DNA from: Poriferisodalis sp965116245
GTDB taxonomy: Bacteria > Actinomycetota > Acidimicrobiia > Acidimicrobiales > Poriferisodalaceae
Assembly: GCA_965116245.1 (NCBI GenBank)
Contig: OZ220497.1
Coordinates: 1,488,001 to 1,552,000 of the forward strand
Reading direction: 5' to 3'
Length of the DNA stretch: 64,000 bases
Shown here: positions 44,746 through 53,800 of the stretch, piece by piece
Numbering within the stretch: the first letter of the stretch is position 1
Layout: every line of letters begins with the position of its first letter
Notes under the pieces: model-generated
What the model saw: only the letters and a program-made list of their open reading frames with translations
Told to the model about the DNA's origin: nothing
Database searches by the model: none
Translations under genes and position numbers: made by a program

Positions 44746-45513
44746 ATGATGCGTCGGTTCATGCTCTCGTTCGGAGCGCGACTTCAGTCGCGACCAGTTC
44801 GACCTCGCCGACTACTGGCCATTGCAGTCTTGGCAGCGGTTGCAACGGCGACTGCCTGCAGCAGCTCTAACGACGACGCGTCTCGCTACGAAGGGCTGGC
44901 GGTGCCCGCATCGCAGTTGCGGCAGGTACCCGAGATGGTCTTTGCCGACACCAGCGGCAGCGACTTTGATCTAGCGGCCGATACACGCGGAAACGTCCGG
45001 TTGGTGTACCAGATGTTCACCAATTGTCCCGACATCTGTGGCGTGCAGTTGGCGCAACTAGCCAGCGTTCTCCGTCGCCCGGGCGCGCCGAAGAACGTGC
45101 AGGTGCTGGCCGTGACCGTCGATCCCGAACGTGACAAGCCTCAGGTGTTGCGCGCCTATCTGGACCAGTTCAGCGAGGACTTTGTTGGGCTCATTCCCCA
45201 CAGCGAGCAGCAGTTGACGAACCTGCAGAATGCGCTGGGTGCATTGGCCTCAATCCGGATCTACGAGACCACCACAACTGTTGAACCTGCGGCCTCACAT
45301 GACGTAGCGCACGACCACAACAGCGCTGGCGATCATGGCGATCATGGCGATGTTGACTATGACATCGCTCACGACGCTCGCGTCTTTGCCTACGCTCCGA
45401 ACGGCTACGGCTACGCGCAGTACCCGCATCCCACGCGCCAAACCCAGTTCGATCACGATCTGCCGATCCTCGCGTCCATCGCTTCTGACGCACCGGCGGA
45501 CGCGGGGTTGTAG
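44746..45513 (+). CDS. SCO1/SenC-family copper chaperone
   Basis: 255 aa with a basic N-terminus, a membrane or lipoprotein signal (LLAIAVLAAVATATAC) and a thioredoxin fold. The copper site CPDIC (Cys94, Cys98) in FTNCPDICGVQLAQL is intact, followed by VTVDPERDKPQVL. Between the fold and the last strands lies a His/Asp-rich loop (HDVAHDHNSAGDHGDHGD). The conserved distal His could be in DIAHDARVF. SCO proteins load Cu-A of cytochrome oxidase; the next gene, 4 bp after the stop, encodes a CtaG-like oxidase assembly factor. Confidence 0.9.
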   Translation: MMRRFMLSFGARLQSRPVRPRRLLAIAVLAAVATATACSSSNDDASRYEGLAVPASQLRQVPEMVFADTSGSDFDLAADTRGNVRLVYQMFTNCPDICGVQLAQLASVLRRPGAPKNVQVLAVTVDPERDKPQVLRAYLDQFSEDFVGLIPHSEQQLTNLQNALGALASIRIYETTTTVEPAASHDVAHDHNSAGDHGDHGDVDYDIAHDARVFAYAPNGYGYAQYPHPTRQTQFDHDLPILASIASDAPADAGL

Positions 45514-45517
45514 TCCG

Positions 45518-46411
45518 GTGCGCTTTTGGTGTTCCGCGCTTGAGGTTCCGTGGACCTGGACGTTTCGGGCCTATCCAGGAGTTTGGATAGCATCACTGGC
45601 GCTCGCTATCCCGTACTTGGTTGCGCTTCGACGGGCTCGCCTCATGCGCCTCGCGCCGCTAGACCCCGCAGCCGCCGCAGTTCAACGACGCCAGATGTGG
45701 AGCTATCTGGCTGGTGTAGCGGCCTTTTGGCTGGCGTCTGACTGGCCCCTAGGAGTGCTAGGTGCTGGCTACCTGGCCTCGGCTCACATGGCACAGTTCA
45801 TGCTGTACACGCTGGTTGCGGCACCGCTGATGGTGCTGGGCATTCCCGAGCCGATTGCCCGCAAGATGGTAGCGCGACTGCGTCTTTACCGTGTCCTCAC
45901 GCGGTTGACAAAACCGGTCACAGCCGGGCTGGTGTTCAACGGCTGTCTGGTTGCGACGCACTCTCCCTGGATTACCGACACTCTGCGCTCAAATCAGTTT
46001 GGTTCGTTCGCCATGGATGCGGTATGGCTGTTGTCGGGTGTGCTGGTGTGGTTACCGATCTGTTCGCCACTCACCGAGCACCGTTTGGAGGCCTACCCAT
46101 CCAAAATGGTGTACCTGTTCTTGGCTCTGGGAGTCGTCCCGGCTGTGCCAGCGGGCTTCTTGACCTTCGCGGGCTTTCCGCTATATGCGACGTACGAGCT
46201 AGCACCGCGCTTCTATGGCCTAGATGCCGCTACGGACCAGCAGCTAGCGGGGCTGATCATGAAACTGGGCGGCATTCCCATCGTGTGGGGCACCATCGTC
46301 GCCATGATGATGAGATGGTCCGAGGAGTCGCGCAATCCGTCTCCAAACCGGTCAGGAAACCGCTCACAGAGCGCGGGAACCAAAAGCGTCCACCGGTCGT
46401 TCAATCCGTGA
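45518..46411 (+). CDS. ctaG: caa3-type cytochrome oxidase assembly protein (CtaG family)
   Basis: 297 aa from GTG 45518, which begins right after the SCO1 stop; the longer open frame is a shadow of SCO1. Seven or so membrane helices are visible, with the CtaG family segments YLASAHMAQFMLYTLVAAPLM, LGIPEP, VATHSPWITDTLRS and LTEHRLEAYPSKMVYLFLAL. It assists copper insertion into the oxidase, fitting the SCO1 partner. Its 3' end overlaps the small minus-strand gene by 11 bp. Confidence 0.88.
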   Translation: MRFWCSALEVPWTWTFRAYPGVWIASLALAIPYLVALRRARLMRLAPLDPAAAAVQRRQMWSYLAGVAAFWLASDWPLGVLGAGYLASAHMAQFMLYTLVAAPLMVLGIPEPIARKMVARLRLYRVLTRLTKPVTAGLVFNGCLVATHSPWITDTLRSNQFGSFAMDAVWLLSGVLVWLPICSPLTEHRLEAYPSKMVYLFLALGVVPAVPAGFLTFAGFPLYATYELAPRFYGLDAATDQQLAGLIMKLGGIPIVWGTIVAMMMRWSEESRNPSPNRSGNRSQSAGTKSVHRSFNP

Positions 46412-46529
46412 GAACTAGCGCCCAGTAGATCACTGCGGCGATCAAAGCAGCGGATGCGGCCAGCGCACGCAAGGACAGCCACATCTCGTCACCCGGCCGC
46501 ATAGGCCGTTTAGGTGGTCGGCCGAACAT
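46401..46529 (-). CDS. 42-aa membrane peptide translationally coupled to pepN
   Basis: The frame begins with the ATG at 46529, sharing one base with the pepN stop (TGATG). It encodes MFGRPPKRPMRPGDEMW followed by one hydrophobic helix (LRALAASAALIAAVIYWALV), then LTD and stop. The tight overlap and the basic-then-hydrophobic layout support a genuine membrane micro-protein. I recognise no family. It is too short for usual gene callers. Confidence 0.6.
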   Translation of the reverse strand: MFGRPPKRPMRPGDEMWLSLRALAASAALIAAVIYWALVLTD

Positions 46530-49147
46530 CAGCCCAGGCGGTTGCCTTCGCGCTCGCGCAGTCGCACGTTGACCCACATTTTCTCAATGTGTTGGGCGAC
46601 GGTGAGTGTTCCTTGGGGCACCTCGTGTTTTGCGAGAAAGTCGGCGACTTCCTGAGCTAGTTCGCGAGTGTTCAGACCTCGTATCCCACCCAACATTCGG
46701 GGGATTGAGTTGTGGGGGAAACGGTCGGTCAGCTCATCCCATCGGTTTGCGATGAACGCCCATGCCAGCGCTCCGCAGTCCATGTGCGTCATCGCGGCGC
46801 CGAGCAGGTATGGAGCGTTCTGAGTGCGAACTTCGTTTGCGAACAGCTCCAGCGTGCGCTTGAACAGTTCCGCGTCTTCGAACAACAGCAGCGATTGCAG
46901 GTAGCGCAGTTCGCTTTGTGGCGTATCGGCCGACCGATACAGCTCTACCATCCGTTCGTAGTCGGTCTCATCGCCAGCCGCAGCCACGACTTGCACCGCC
47001 GCGGCGGCCAGGTTCGGCTCCACTGCCACGCTGTCCTCGATTGCCGTTTCAAACAACTCCCGCGCACGATTCCGGATCCACTCGTCGCGTCCGCGACCAC
47101 CGGCCGCTTCAAACAGCAAGCCTCGTAGTTCACTGTCCAGGTCGGCTTCGCCAGGCTGGGGCTCGAAACCCAACACGCCGAGCGCTGTTGTCGCGAGGTC
47201 GCGCAAGAGCACCCCAAGCCTTCGCCGGCCGGCTGGTTCGGCAATTGCGTGCAGCGCTTTGATCCCTCCGATCATTCGCTGCCACACATGCAGGTCTGAC
47301 TCGGCACCCAAGTCCGTTACAAGCTCCACAAACTCTGCTGCTGCTGTTTCACCGGCAACCACTGCTGCGAACGTGTCGTCTACCAGCCCGTATCTCTCGA
47401 TGGGCCCTAGCACCTCAAGCGCCTGTTTGGCTACCGCGGCTAGCAGATCCGCTCGGTAGCGCACCCGGTAGTAGCCATGGCCACCGGAGTTGACAACGGC
47501 CCAGTCGACGGGCCCACCCATATCAACCGTTGTTGAGAATCCACTGAGCAGCAGTTTTCGCTCAATCTCGCTGCCGTCAACCAGACGTGCCCTGGCCATC
47601 ACTGGCACGCTCCAGACTGTTGAGCTGGCCTGGCCAGATTCTGGTTCGCCAGAATCAGAATCGCCGGTTTCGTACATGAAGCGCTGCTGGGTAAGTCGCA
47701 GACCGTTCTCGTGAGGTTTCACCGACACAATCGGGTAGCCGCCAGTGAAAATCCAGCCATCCATCACCGATCGGACCGGCTCGCCGCTGGAAGCCTCAAG
47801 GGCATCCCACAGGTCGGTTGTGGTGGTGTTGGCGTAGCTGTGCTGGTTCAGATAGTGCCGCACACCCGTCACGAAACGCTGAGGGCCTAGGTACTGCTCC
47901 AGCATGCGAACAACCGCCGCGCCCTTTTCATAAGTCAGGACGTCGTACATGCCCTCGGCGTCGGCCGGTGACACAACCTCATACTCGACAGGTCGGGTGC
48001 TTCTTAGCGCGTCCACATCAAACGCGGCTCCCCGTTCGATGCAGAACTCATCCCAGCGTTTCCATTCCGGTCGGAACGCATCTGTGGTCGTCACCTGCAT
48101 GAAGGTGGCGAAGGCTTCCTTCAACCAGATGCCGTTCCACCAGTCCATCGTTACGAGATTGCCGAACCACATGTGCGCTAGCTCGTGCGCGATTACGTCG
48201 GTGATGCGCAGCAGCTCAGCGGTAGTGGCCGTTCGCGGATCTGCCAACAGCAGCGTCTCGCGGAACGTGATGGCGCCCATGTTCTCCATGGCACCGAAGG
48301 CGAAGTCCGGCACAGCAATGAGATCCACCTTGGTGCCTGGATACTCAATGCCGTAGTAGTTGACCAGCCATTCCAGCGCAAACGCTCCAGCCTCCAAGCC
48401 GAACTCGGTCAATCGCGCCTTTCCACGCACATGCACGATCCGCAAGGGCACTCCGCCGACGTCAACGGGTGGTGTGGCTTCAAGGTCGCCGACGATGAAC
48501 GCCAACAGATAGGTAGACATTTGCATGGTGTCGGCGAACGTGTCGCGGCGCAAACCGTTGCGCAGGTGCTCTGAGGACACCAGTTCGCCGCAGCTAACTG
48601 CCATCAGATCGGCAGGTACGATCATCGTGACACCGAAGACGGCCTTGAAATCCGGCTCGTCAAAGCACGGGAACGCCCGTCGCGCGTTGGTGGACTCAAA
48701 CTGTGTAGTGGCGATGGTGTGCGTCGCGCCGTCTTCATCCACGAACGTCGAGCGGTAGAAGCCGCGCAACTGGTCGTTGAGTTCGCCAGCAAACGAACAG
48801 CAGATTTGCAGACTTCCGGCCTCCAGTTGGCGGCCATCGGCGGGGCGCAGCGTCAAACGCTCCGTTTCGAGGTCGTAGGTGATCTTCGCTGCCGAGGCAG
48901 CGTCCCCTTGACTCAAGGTTGCCTCAGAGCAGTCCAGTTCGGCAGCGTTGAGGGTGACGCTGTCAAGCGGAGCGTGAACCGTTGCCTCAATGCGCACTTC
49001 GCCAGCGAATCGTGCAGCATCAATGTCCGGCTGGATCACGATGTCGTACCTAATGGGTCGCACATCTCTAGAGAGCCGATAGGGGTTCGCGTCGGTGGCG
49101 ACGCTCTCGGCGACAATTGCGCCGCCGGAGCCAACAGTCAGGTGCAT
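46529..49147 (-). CDS. pepN: M1-family aminopeptidase N
   Basis: 872 aa from ATG 49147; an in-frame TTG at 49231 would add 28 residues. Zinc metallopeptidase that removes N-terminal residues from peptides. The exopeptidase motif FGAMENMGAITFRE and zinc site HELAHMWFGNLVTMDWWNGIWLKE are complete. The N-terminal beta-saddle (NPYRLSRDVRPIRYDIVIQP) and a full ERAP1-like C-terminal domain are present, so length is normal. It is transcribed divergently from the PfkB-type kinase gene and ends in the coupled small ORF. Confidence 0.94.
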   Translation of the reverse strand: MHLTVGSGGAIVAESVATDANPYRLSRDVRPIRYDIVIQPDIDAARFAGEVRIEATVHAPLDSVTLNAAELDCSEATLSQGDAASAAKITYDLETERLTLRPADGRQLEAGSLQICCSFAGELNDQLRGFYRSTFVDEDGATHTIATTQFESTNARRAFPCFDEPDFKAVFGVTMIVPADLMAVSCGELVSSEHLRNGLRRDTFADTMQMSTYLLAFIVGDLEATPPVDVGGVPLRIVHVRGKARLTEFGLEAGAFALEWLVNYYGIEYPGTKVDLIAVPDFAFGAMENMGAITFRETLLLADPRTATTAELLRITDVIAHELAHMWFGNLVTMDWWNGIWLKEAFATFMQVTTTDAFRPEWKRWDEFCIERGAAFDVDALRSTRPVEYEVVSPADAEGMYDVLTYEKGAAVVRMLEQYLGPQRFVTGVRHYLNQHSYANTTTTDLWDALEASSGEPVRSVMDGWIFTGGYPIVSVKPHENGLRLTQQRFMYETGDSDSGEPESGQASSTVWSVPVMARARLVDGSEIERKLLLSGFSTTVDMGGPVDWAVVNSGGHGYYRVRYRADLLAAVAKQALEVLGPIERYGLVDDTFAAVVAGETAAAEFVELVTDLGAESDLHVWQRMIGGIKALHAIAEPAGRRRLGVLLRDLATTALGVLGFEPQPGEADLDSELRGLLFEAAGGRGRDEWIRNRARELFETAIEDSVAVEPNLAAAAVQVVAAAGDETDYERMVELYRSADTPQSELRYLQSLLLFEDAELFKRTLELFANEVRTQNAPYLLGAAMTHMDCGALAWAFIANRWDELTDRFPHNSIPRMLGGIRGLNTRELAQEVADFLAKHEVPQGTLTVAQHIEKMWVNVRLREREGNRLG

Positions 49148-49276
49148 CACAGCGCGCACACTACCTATACCCGACAGGCTGCTTGCAGTGCCATATGTTG
49201 CTGCTGCCTTGTCTGGCGCCTTTGACGTCAAGGCCGATCATGCAGGCGAGCGAGCCAAAGTGCTAAGCCCACTGAC

Positions 49277-50383
49277 GTGAAACCCGCGAAGCAACCCTGC
49301 GTTGTCGAAACCGGCGAGTCATCCACCAGCGACGCATCAGCCAGCGAAGTACATGCCAGCATCGGCCCAGTCACCGTCTGTCCCGACGCGCCGCTGGATG
49401 TCGTTGGCATCGGCAACGCGATGGTCGATGTGTTGCTGCTAGCCGATGATTCCGTTGTTGAGAGTCTCGGGATCCCCAAAGGAGCCATGACTCTAGTTGA
49501 CACCCAGCGTGCTACTGAGCTGTCGGCACTCGTCGAAATGCACGGCGGTGCCACTGAGATGACACCCGGCGGCTCAGTCGCCAACACCATGTTGGGCTTG
49601 GCTGCGCTCGGCGCCAGCGCTGGCTACATGGGGCGTGTTTGCTCGGACGAGCTGGGCGACCTGTTCGTAGAAGACATGGCAGCCCACGGTGTCACCCAAG
49701 CCACGGCTAGAGCGCCACTGGATGACCCAACAGGTCGCTGCACTGTGGTCATCACTCCCGACGGTGAAAGGACCATGAGCACCTACCTGGGAGCGTCAGC
49801 CGGGTTCGCTCCGGCAGACGTGGACTGGGCGATGGTGGGTCGGGCAAAGACTGTGCTGTTGGAGGGGTACCTGTGGGATCCAAGTGCCGCGCGGGCCGCC
49901 CTGCGCGCGGTCGCGGAGCACTGTGCTGCACCCGGCAATAGTTGTCAGGTGGCTCTCAGCCTCTCCGATCCACTATGCGTTAAGCGTCATCGACGCGAGT
50001 TCATCGACTTGGTTGATCGTTGCACCGATGTGCTGTTTGCGAACGCTGCCGAACTCACAGAGCTGTACCAGACCGACGATCTTGACGATGCGCTCGCGGC
50101 AGTGCAGGGCCGAGTGGATGTGGCCGCAGTGACACTCTCGGCCGCAGGCGCTGTGTTCGTTACGCCTGAAGAGGTGATCGAGGTACCTGTGGTACCGGTC
50201 GATGAGGTGGTTGACCGCACGGGCGCTGGCGATCTGTACGCGGCAGGCGTGCTTTTTGGACTGGCACGCGGCTACAACCTGGAGCAGTGCGGGCTACTGG
50301 GCTCATCGGCTGCAGCCGAGGTGATTTCCCACGTAGGTACTAGGCCGCGTGTGCCGCTCAAGGCGCTAATCGCTGCTGTCTAG
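49277..50383 (+). CDS. PfkB-family sugar/adenosine kinase
   Basis: 368 aa, GTG start. Ribokinase-fold kinase: DVVGIGNAMVDVLLLADD at the start of the fold, the GGSVANTMLGLAALGASAGY nucleoside/sugar-binding motif, and the catalytic anion hole DRTGAGDLYAAGVLFGLARG. The pattern is closest to the adenosine kinase-like branch found in many bacteria; the substrate is not proven. The 40 N-terminal residues are extra. Its 3' end overlaps the convergent phosphohexomutase gene by 18 bp. Confidence 0.88.
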   Translation: MKPAKQPCVVETGESSTSDASASEVHASIGPVTVCPDAPLDVVGIGNAMVDVLLLADDSVVESLGIPKGAMTLVDTQRATELSALVEMHGGATEMTPGGSVANTMLGLAALGASAGYMGRVCSDELGDLFVEDMAAHGVTQATARAPLDDPTGRCTVVITPDGERTMSTYLGASAGFAPADVDWAMVGRAKTVLLEGYLWDPSAARAALRAVAEHCAAPGNSCQVALSLSDPLCVKRHRREFIDLVDRCTDVLFANAAELTELYQTDDLDDALAAVQGRVDVAAVTLSAAGAVFVTPEEVIEVPVVPVDEVVDRTGAGDLYAAGVLFGLARGYNLEQCGLLGSSAAAEVISHVGTRPRVPLKALIAAV

Positions 50384-52105
50384 CTCGTTGTCTAGATCGC
50401 CGTCCAGACCGAGCAGCTTGAGGACGTCAGATGCGACATGGTTGAGCAGAGTCTGCAGGCGACGGCGTTCGTCGCGGATGTCACCGGTCGGCGGCGCGGC
50501 AGCTTCTAGGTAGATCTTCGCCTTGGGTTCGGTTCCGCTGGGTCTAACACAGACGCGTACCGGCACATCATGCGTCGCTGGCGTTTCATCTGCAGCGTCG
50601 GGCGTGAGCTGGTATTCGATGAGGTTGGCGCGACCGGACGTGTCGGCGGTTAGCCAATCGCTAATGCTCGCGACACACTGTCCTGCGATCTTGGCTGGCG
50701 GTGCGGACCGCAGAGTTGACATGGCTGCATCGATCGCTTTGGTGCTGGCGCGTACCGTGACAGCCGAGGTGACCCAGAGGCCGACTTCTGCAGCTATCTC
50801 ATTTAGGCGCTTCAGGGGAGTAGTCCCGCGAGCCGCCAAGGCGCCGGTCATGCGCGCAAACTCCACGGCGGCGGATATGCCGTCTTTGTCTCGCACGGCA
50901 TCGGTGACCGAATATCCGAGGGCTTCTTCGTATCCAAACACCCACCGGGTGTCCGGGTTCTCCAACGCAGGCACCATGATCCACTTGAAGCCGGTGAGTG
51001 TCCGGTGGTGCGCGACGCCGCGGGCTTTGCACAGTGCTTGCACCATCTGGCCTGACACGACTGAAGAAGCCGAGATCATCGGCGTCTCGCAGCGTTGCTG
51101 ACCAGTCAAGCCGATCATCCAGTCGCACAGCAGCGCGCCTAGTTCGTCGCCGCTCAAGCGGTGCCAGTCACCGTCACGATCTGCTACGGCTACCGCAAGA
51201 CGGTCAGCGTCGGGGTCGTTGGCCAAGACCGTGTTGATGCCCGACTGCGATGCCAACGCAATCGCATCGTCAAGCGTGCCTGGCTCCTCGGGGTTCGGGA
51301 ATGGCAAGCCCGGAAACGACCCATCGGGACGACACTGATGTTCAACGTAAATCGGGGGCGGCAGGCCTGCTGCAGCAAAGGCATGGCCCAGGGTCTGCGC
51401 CCCGACTCCGCACAGCGCCGTGTAGACGACCTGCCGCGCCACTACTGAGTAGGAAGACTGATCAAGCCCAGGGCTGCGGATCGCGGCGCCGACGTACTCC
51501 GCAATCACCGATCGCACATCAAGTGTTTCCACCTCGTGGAGTGCTGCAAGGTCGGCGTCGCATGGAAGCGCGACTAGATCCATGCGTGCTTCAATACGAC
51601 CATCGATTGGTGGACGAATCTGGGTGCCGTCAGCCCAATACAGCTTGAGGCCATTGTCGTCTCGAGGGTTATGACTAGCCGTGACCATCAGCCCTGCGCC
51701 AGCCGAACGGGCAAGCAACTGCCGCGCTAGCAGTGGTGTGGGCGCAGGGCCGTCAATGATGGCGGTAGGGATACCCAGCGCCGCCAACAGGCGTGCAGCA
51801 TCAAACGCCATTGCATGAGAGCCGATCCGCGCGTCGAAGCCAACGACCGCGCCGCGGTCAGCCAGCCCGGCGTCGACTAGCTCCCTACCGATCGCTCGGG
51901 CAGCCACGCGAGCCATTACGCGGTTCATGCACGCTGGCCCGGGCCCGCTGGGTGCCCGCATTCCGGCGGTACCGAACCGCAACACACTGCCAAAATGCGT
52001 TTCCACCCAGGTGGCACTGCCACGGTTGGCCTCTATTGCGGCACGTGTGCGGGGATCCGGATCGGCTGCCAGCCAGGCATCAGTCGTTGCAGCCAGGCTC
52101 GTCAT
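50366..52105 (-). CDS. phosphohexomutase (phosphoglucomutase/phosphomannomutase family)
   Basis: 579 aa, ATG start. All four family loops are visible: phosphoserine loop MVTASHNPRDDNGLK, metal loop NDPDADRLAVAV, sugar-binding loop GYEEALGYSV and phosphate loop VRPSGTEPKAKIYLE. The N-terminal RFGTAGMRAPSGPGPACMN is typical of the PGM2-like branch. It interconverts hexose 1- and 6-phosphates, feeding UDP-sugar synthesis such as that of the UDPGP protein at 36758. The start codon sits inside a 13-bp tandem repeat (52102-52153). Confidence 0.92.
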   Translation of the reverse strand: MTSLAATTDAWLAADPDPRTRAAIEANRGSATWVETHFGSVLRFGTAGMRAPSGPGPACMNRVMARVAARAIGRELVDAGLADRGAVVGFDARIGSHAMAFDAARLLAALGIPTAIIDGPAPTPLLARQLLARSAGAGLMVTASHNPRDDNGLKLYWADGTQIRPPIDGRIEARMDLVALPCDADLAALHEVETLDVRSVIAEYVGAAIRSPGLDQSSYSVVARQVVYTALCGVGAQTLGHAFAAAGLPPPIYVEHQCRPDGSFPGLPFPNPEEPGTLDDAIALASQSGINTVLANDPDADRLAVAVADRDGDWHRLSGDELGALLCDWMIGLTGQQRCETPMISASSVVSGQMVQALCKARGVAHHRTLTGFKWIMVPALENPDTRWVFGYEEALGYSVTDAVRDKDGISAAVEFARMTGALAARGTTPLKRLNEIAAEVGLWVTSAVTVRASTKAIDAAMSTLRSAPPAKIAGQCVASISDWLTADTSGRANLIEYQLTPDAADETPATHDVPVRVCVRPSGTEPKAKIYLEAAAPPTGDIRDERRRLQTLLNHVASDVLKLLGLDGDLDNELDSSD

Positions 52106-52153
52106 GTTGCCTTGTCATATTGCCTTGTCATGTTGCTTTGCCATGTCGTCTTG
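52102..52153 (+). repeat. 13-bp tandem repeat over the phosphohexomutase start, four units
   Basis: Units of the form TCATGTTGCCTTG start at 52102, 52115, 52128 and 52141, with a partial fifth. The minus-strand ATG of the phosphohexomutase (52105) is inside the first unit, so the repeat forms its leader and ribosome-site region. Confidence 0.85.
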
Positions 52154-52282
52154 TCATGTAGTAGTGCCTCCACCTAAAGCTGCGTACCGCGTTGCCACAA
52201 GTCGAGTTTCCAAGAGTCGGCGCATGGGGCGCCAACGTGATGTACGTCTAAGTGCTGGGCGCGCAAGTATGTTCGGCTCGCC

Positions 52283-53779
52283 ATGTTGTTCCCGACCTTC
52301 GTTTTTGGAGCCTTCTTCTTCGTCGTATTCGTCGTGAACTGGCTCACACGGCCGCATCCTGCGCTGTGGAAGCCGCTGATGCTCGCAGCCAGCATCGTGT
52401 TTTACGGCTGGTGGAGCTGGCGATTCGTGCTGCTGTTGCTAGCCACCATCGCCATCAACTGGATCGTCGGCCACTATGCGGCCGCTGCGCTCGGCAATAG
52501 CAAAGCGGCAGCCGCCGCGCTGAGCCAGCCTGGCCAGCCAGCCGCTGCGCCGCATCGAGCCGGACGCTCTTCGGTGGCAACTAAGTGGGTCGCCGCTGGT
52601 GTAACCGCCAATCTGACCATCCTTGGTGTGTTCAAGTACTGGGACTTCTTCGCAGTTGAGATGTCCAACCTGCTGGGGCGCTTCGGTATCTCCAACGCCT
52701 TGCCGGTGTTGGAATACACGCTGCCGGTCGGCATCTCCTTCTACACGTTCCAGGCCATGAGCTACATCATTGACATCGGTCGAGGAAACATCCGCGAAAT
52801 GGCACCGTTGGACTTTGCGGTGTACTTGTCGTTCTTCCCGCAGCTCGTTGCAGGGCCCATTGTGCGCGCTTCAGAGATGGCCCCGCAGCTCGCCGCTCGC
52901 CCAGACCCCCGTTACGTGCCAGCCGCTGAAGCCTTCGGGTTGATCCTGAATGGACTATTCAAGAAAGTCGTGGTCTCCAGCTTCTTGGCCAGCGAGATCG
53001 TTGATGGTGTGTTCGCCGATCCGGGTGGCCACAGTGGCCCTGAGGTTGTGTTGGGGGTGTACGCCTACGCAGTCCAGATTTATGCGGACTTCTCTGGCTA
53101 CACCGATATCGCCATAGGCGTGGCACTGCTATTGGGTTTTCGCTTCCCGCAGAACTTTGACAATCCGTATCGGGCCCTCACGCTGCAGGATTTCTGGCGA
53201 CGTTGGCACATGACCCTGTCTCGCTGGCTGCGCGACTACCTGTATGTGCCGTTGGGAGGTAACCGCAAGGGTCGCGCCGCCACCTACCGCAACCTCATGG
53301 TCGTCATGCTGCTGGGCGGACTGTGGCACGGCAGCACTTGGAACTTCGTGATTTGGGGCGGGATCCACGGAGTCGTGTTGGCTGTCGAGCGCTTGGTGCG
53401 TGAGCAGCGACAGCGCAGCGGTACGGGTACGTTGTTGCCAGCCAACCTTGGCGAAGTAGCGCGCTGGCTTGTCACGTTTCATGTGGTTTGCTTGGCATGG
53501 GTTTTCTTTCGTTCGGAGTCGTTGTCGGCAGCTTTGGAGATGCTCGGCGCAATGGCGAACTTCGGCAACTACGCGGGTGTGGCCTCACCGCTGGTGATCG
53601 CCGTCACGTTCGGAGCGCTGGCGTTCCAGTTCGCACCCGACGACTGGTTTGACCAGTTGCGCGACAGCTTCGCCAGCCTTAGCTGGGTGGCCCAGGGTGT
53701 CGTTGTGGGTGTTTGCTTGGTGGCGATCGACGTGCTCGGCCCTACCGGTGTCGCCCCGTTCATCTACTTCCAGTTCTGA
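52283..53779 (+). CDS. MBOAT-family O-acyltransferase (AlgI-like)
   Basis: 498 aa with about ten membrane helices. AlgI/DltB-type motifs: LPVGISFYTFQAMSYIIDIG, LSFFPQLVAGPIVRASEM, DFWRRWHMTLSRWLRDYLY and the catalytic-His region GLWHGSTWNFVIWGGIHG. It transfers acyl groups across the membrane to a surface polysaccharide or lipid carrier. The two following genes encode extracytoplasmic SGNH proteins, the usual partners (compare AlgX/AlgJ, PatB). Confidence 0.93.
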   Translation: MLFPTFVFGAFFFVVFVVNWLTRPHPALWKPLMLAASIVFYGWWSWRFVLLLLATIAINWIVGHYAAAALGNSKAAAAALSQPGQPAAAPHRAGRSSVATKWVAAGVTANLTILGVFKYWDFFAVEMSNLLGRFGISNALPVLEYTLPVGISFYTFQAMSYIIDIGRGNIREMAPLDFAVYLSFFPQLVAGPIVRASEMAPQLAARPDPRYVPAAEAFGLILNGLFKKVVVSSFLASEIVDGVFADPGGHSGPEVVLGVYAYAVQIYADFSGYTDIAIGVALLLGFRFPQNFDNPYRALTLQDFWRRWHMTLSRWLRDYLYVPLGGNRKGRAATYRNLMVVMLLGGLWHGSTWNFVIWGGIHGVVLAVERLVREQRQRSGTGTLLPANLGEVARWLVTFHVVCLAWVFFRSESLSAALEMLGAMANFGNYAGVASPLVIAVTFGALAFQFAPDDWFDQLRDSFASLSWVAQGVVVGVCLVAIDVLGPTGVAPFIYFQF

Positions 53780-53800
53780 CCCATGCTGCAACTCTGACCA

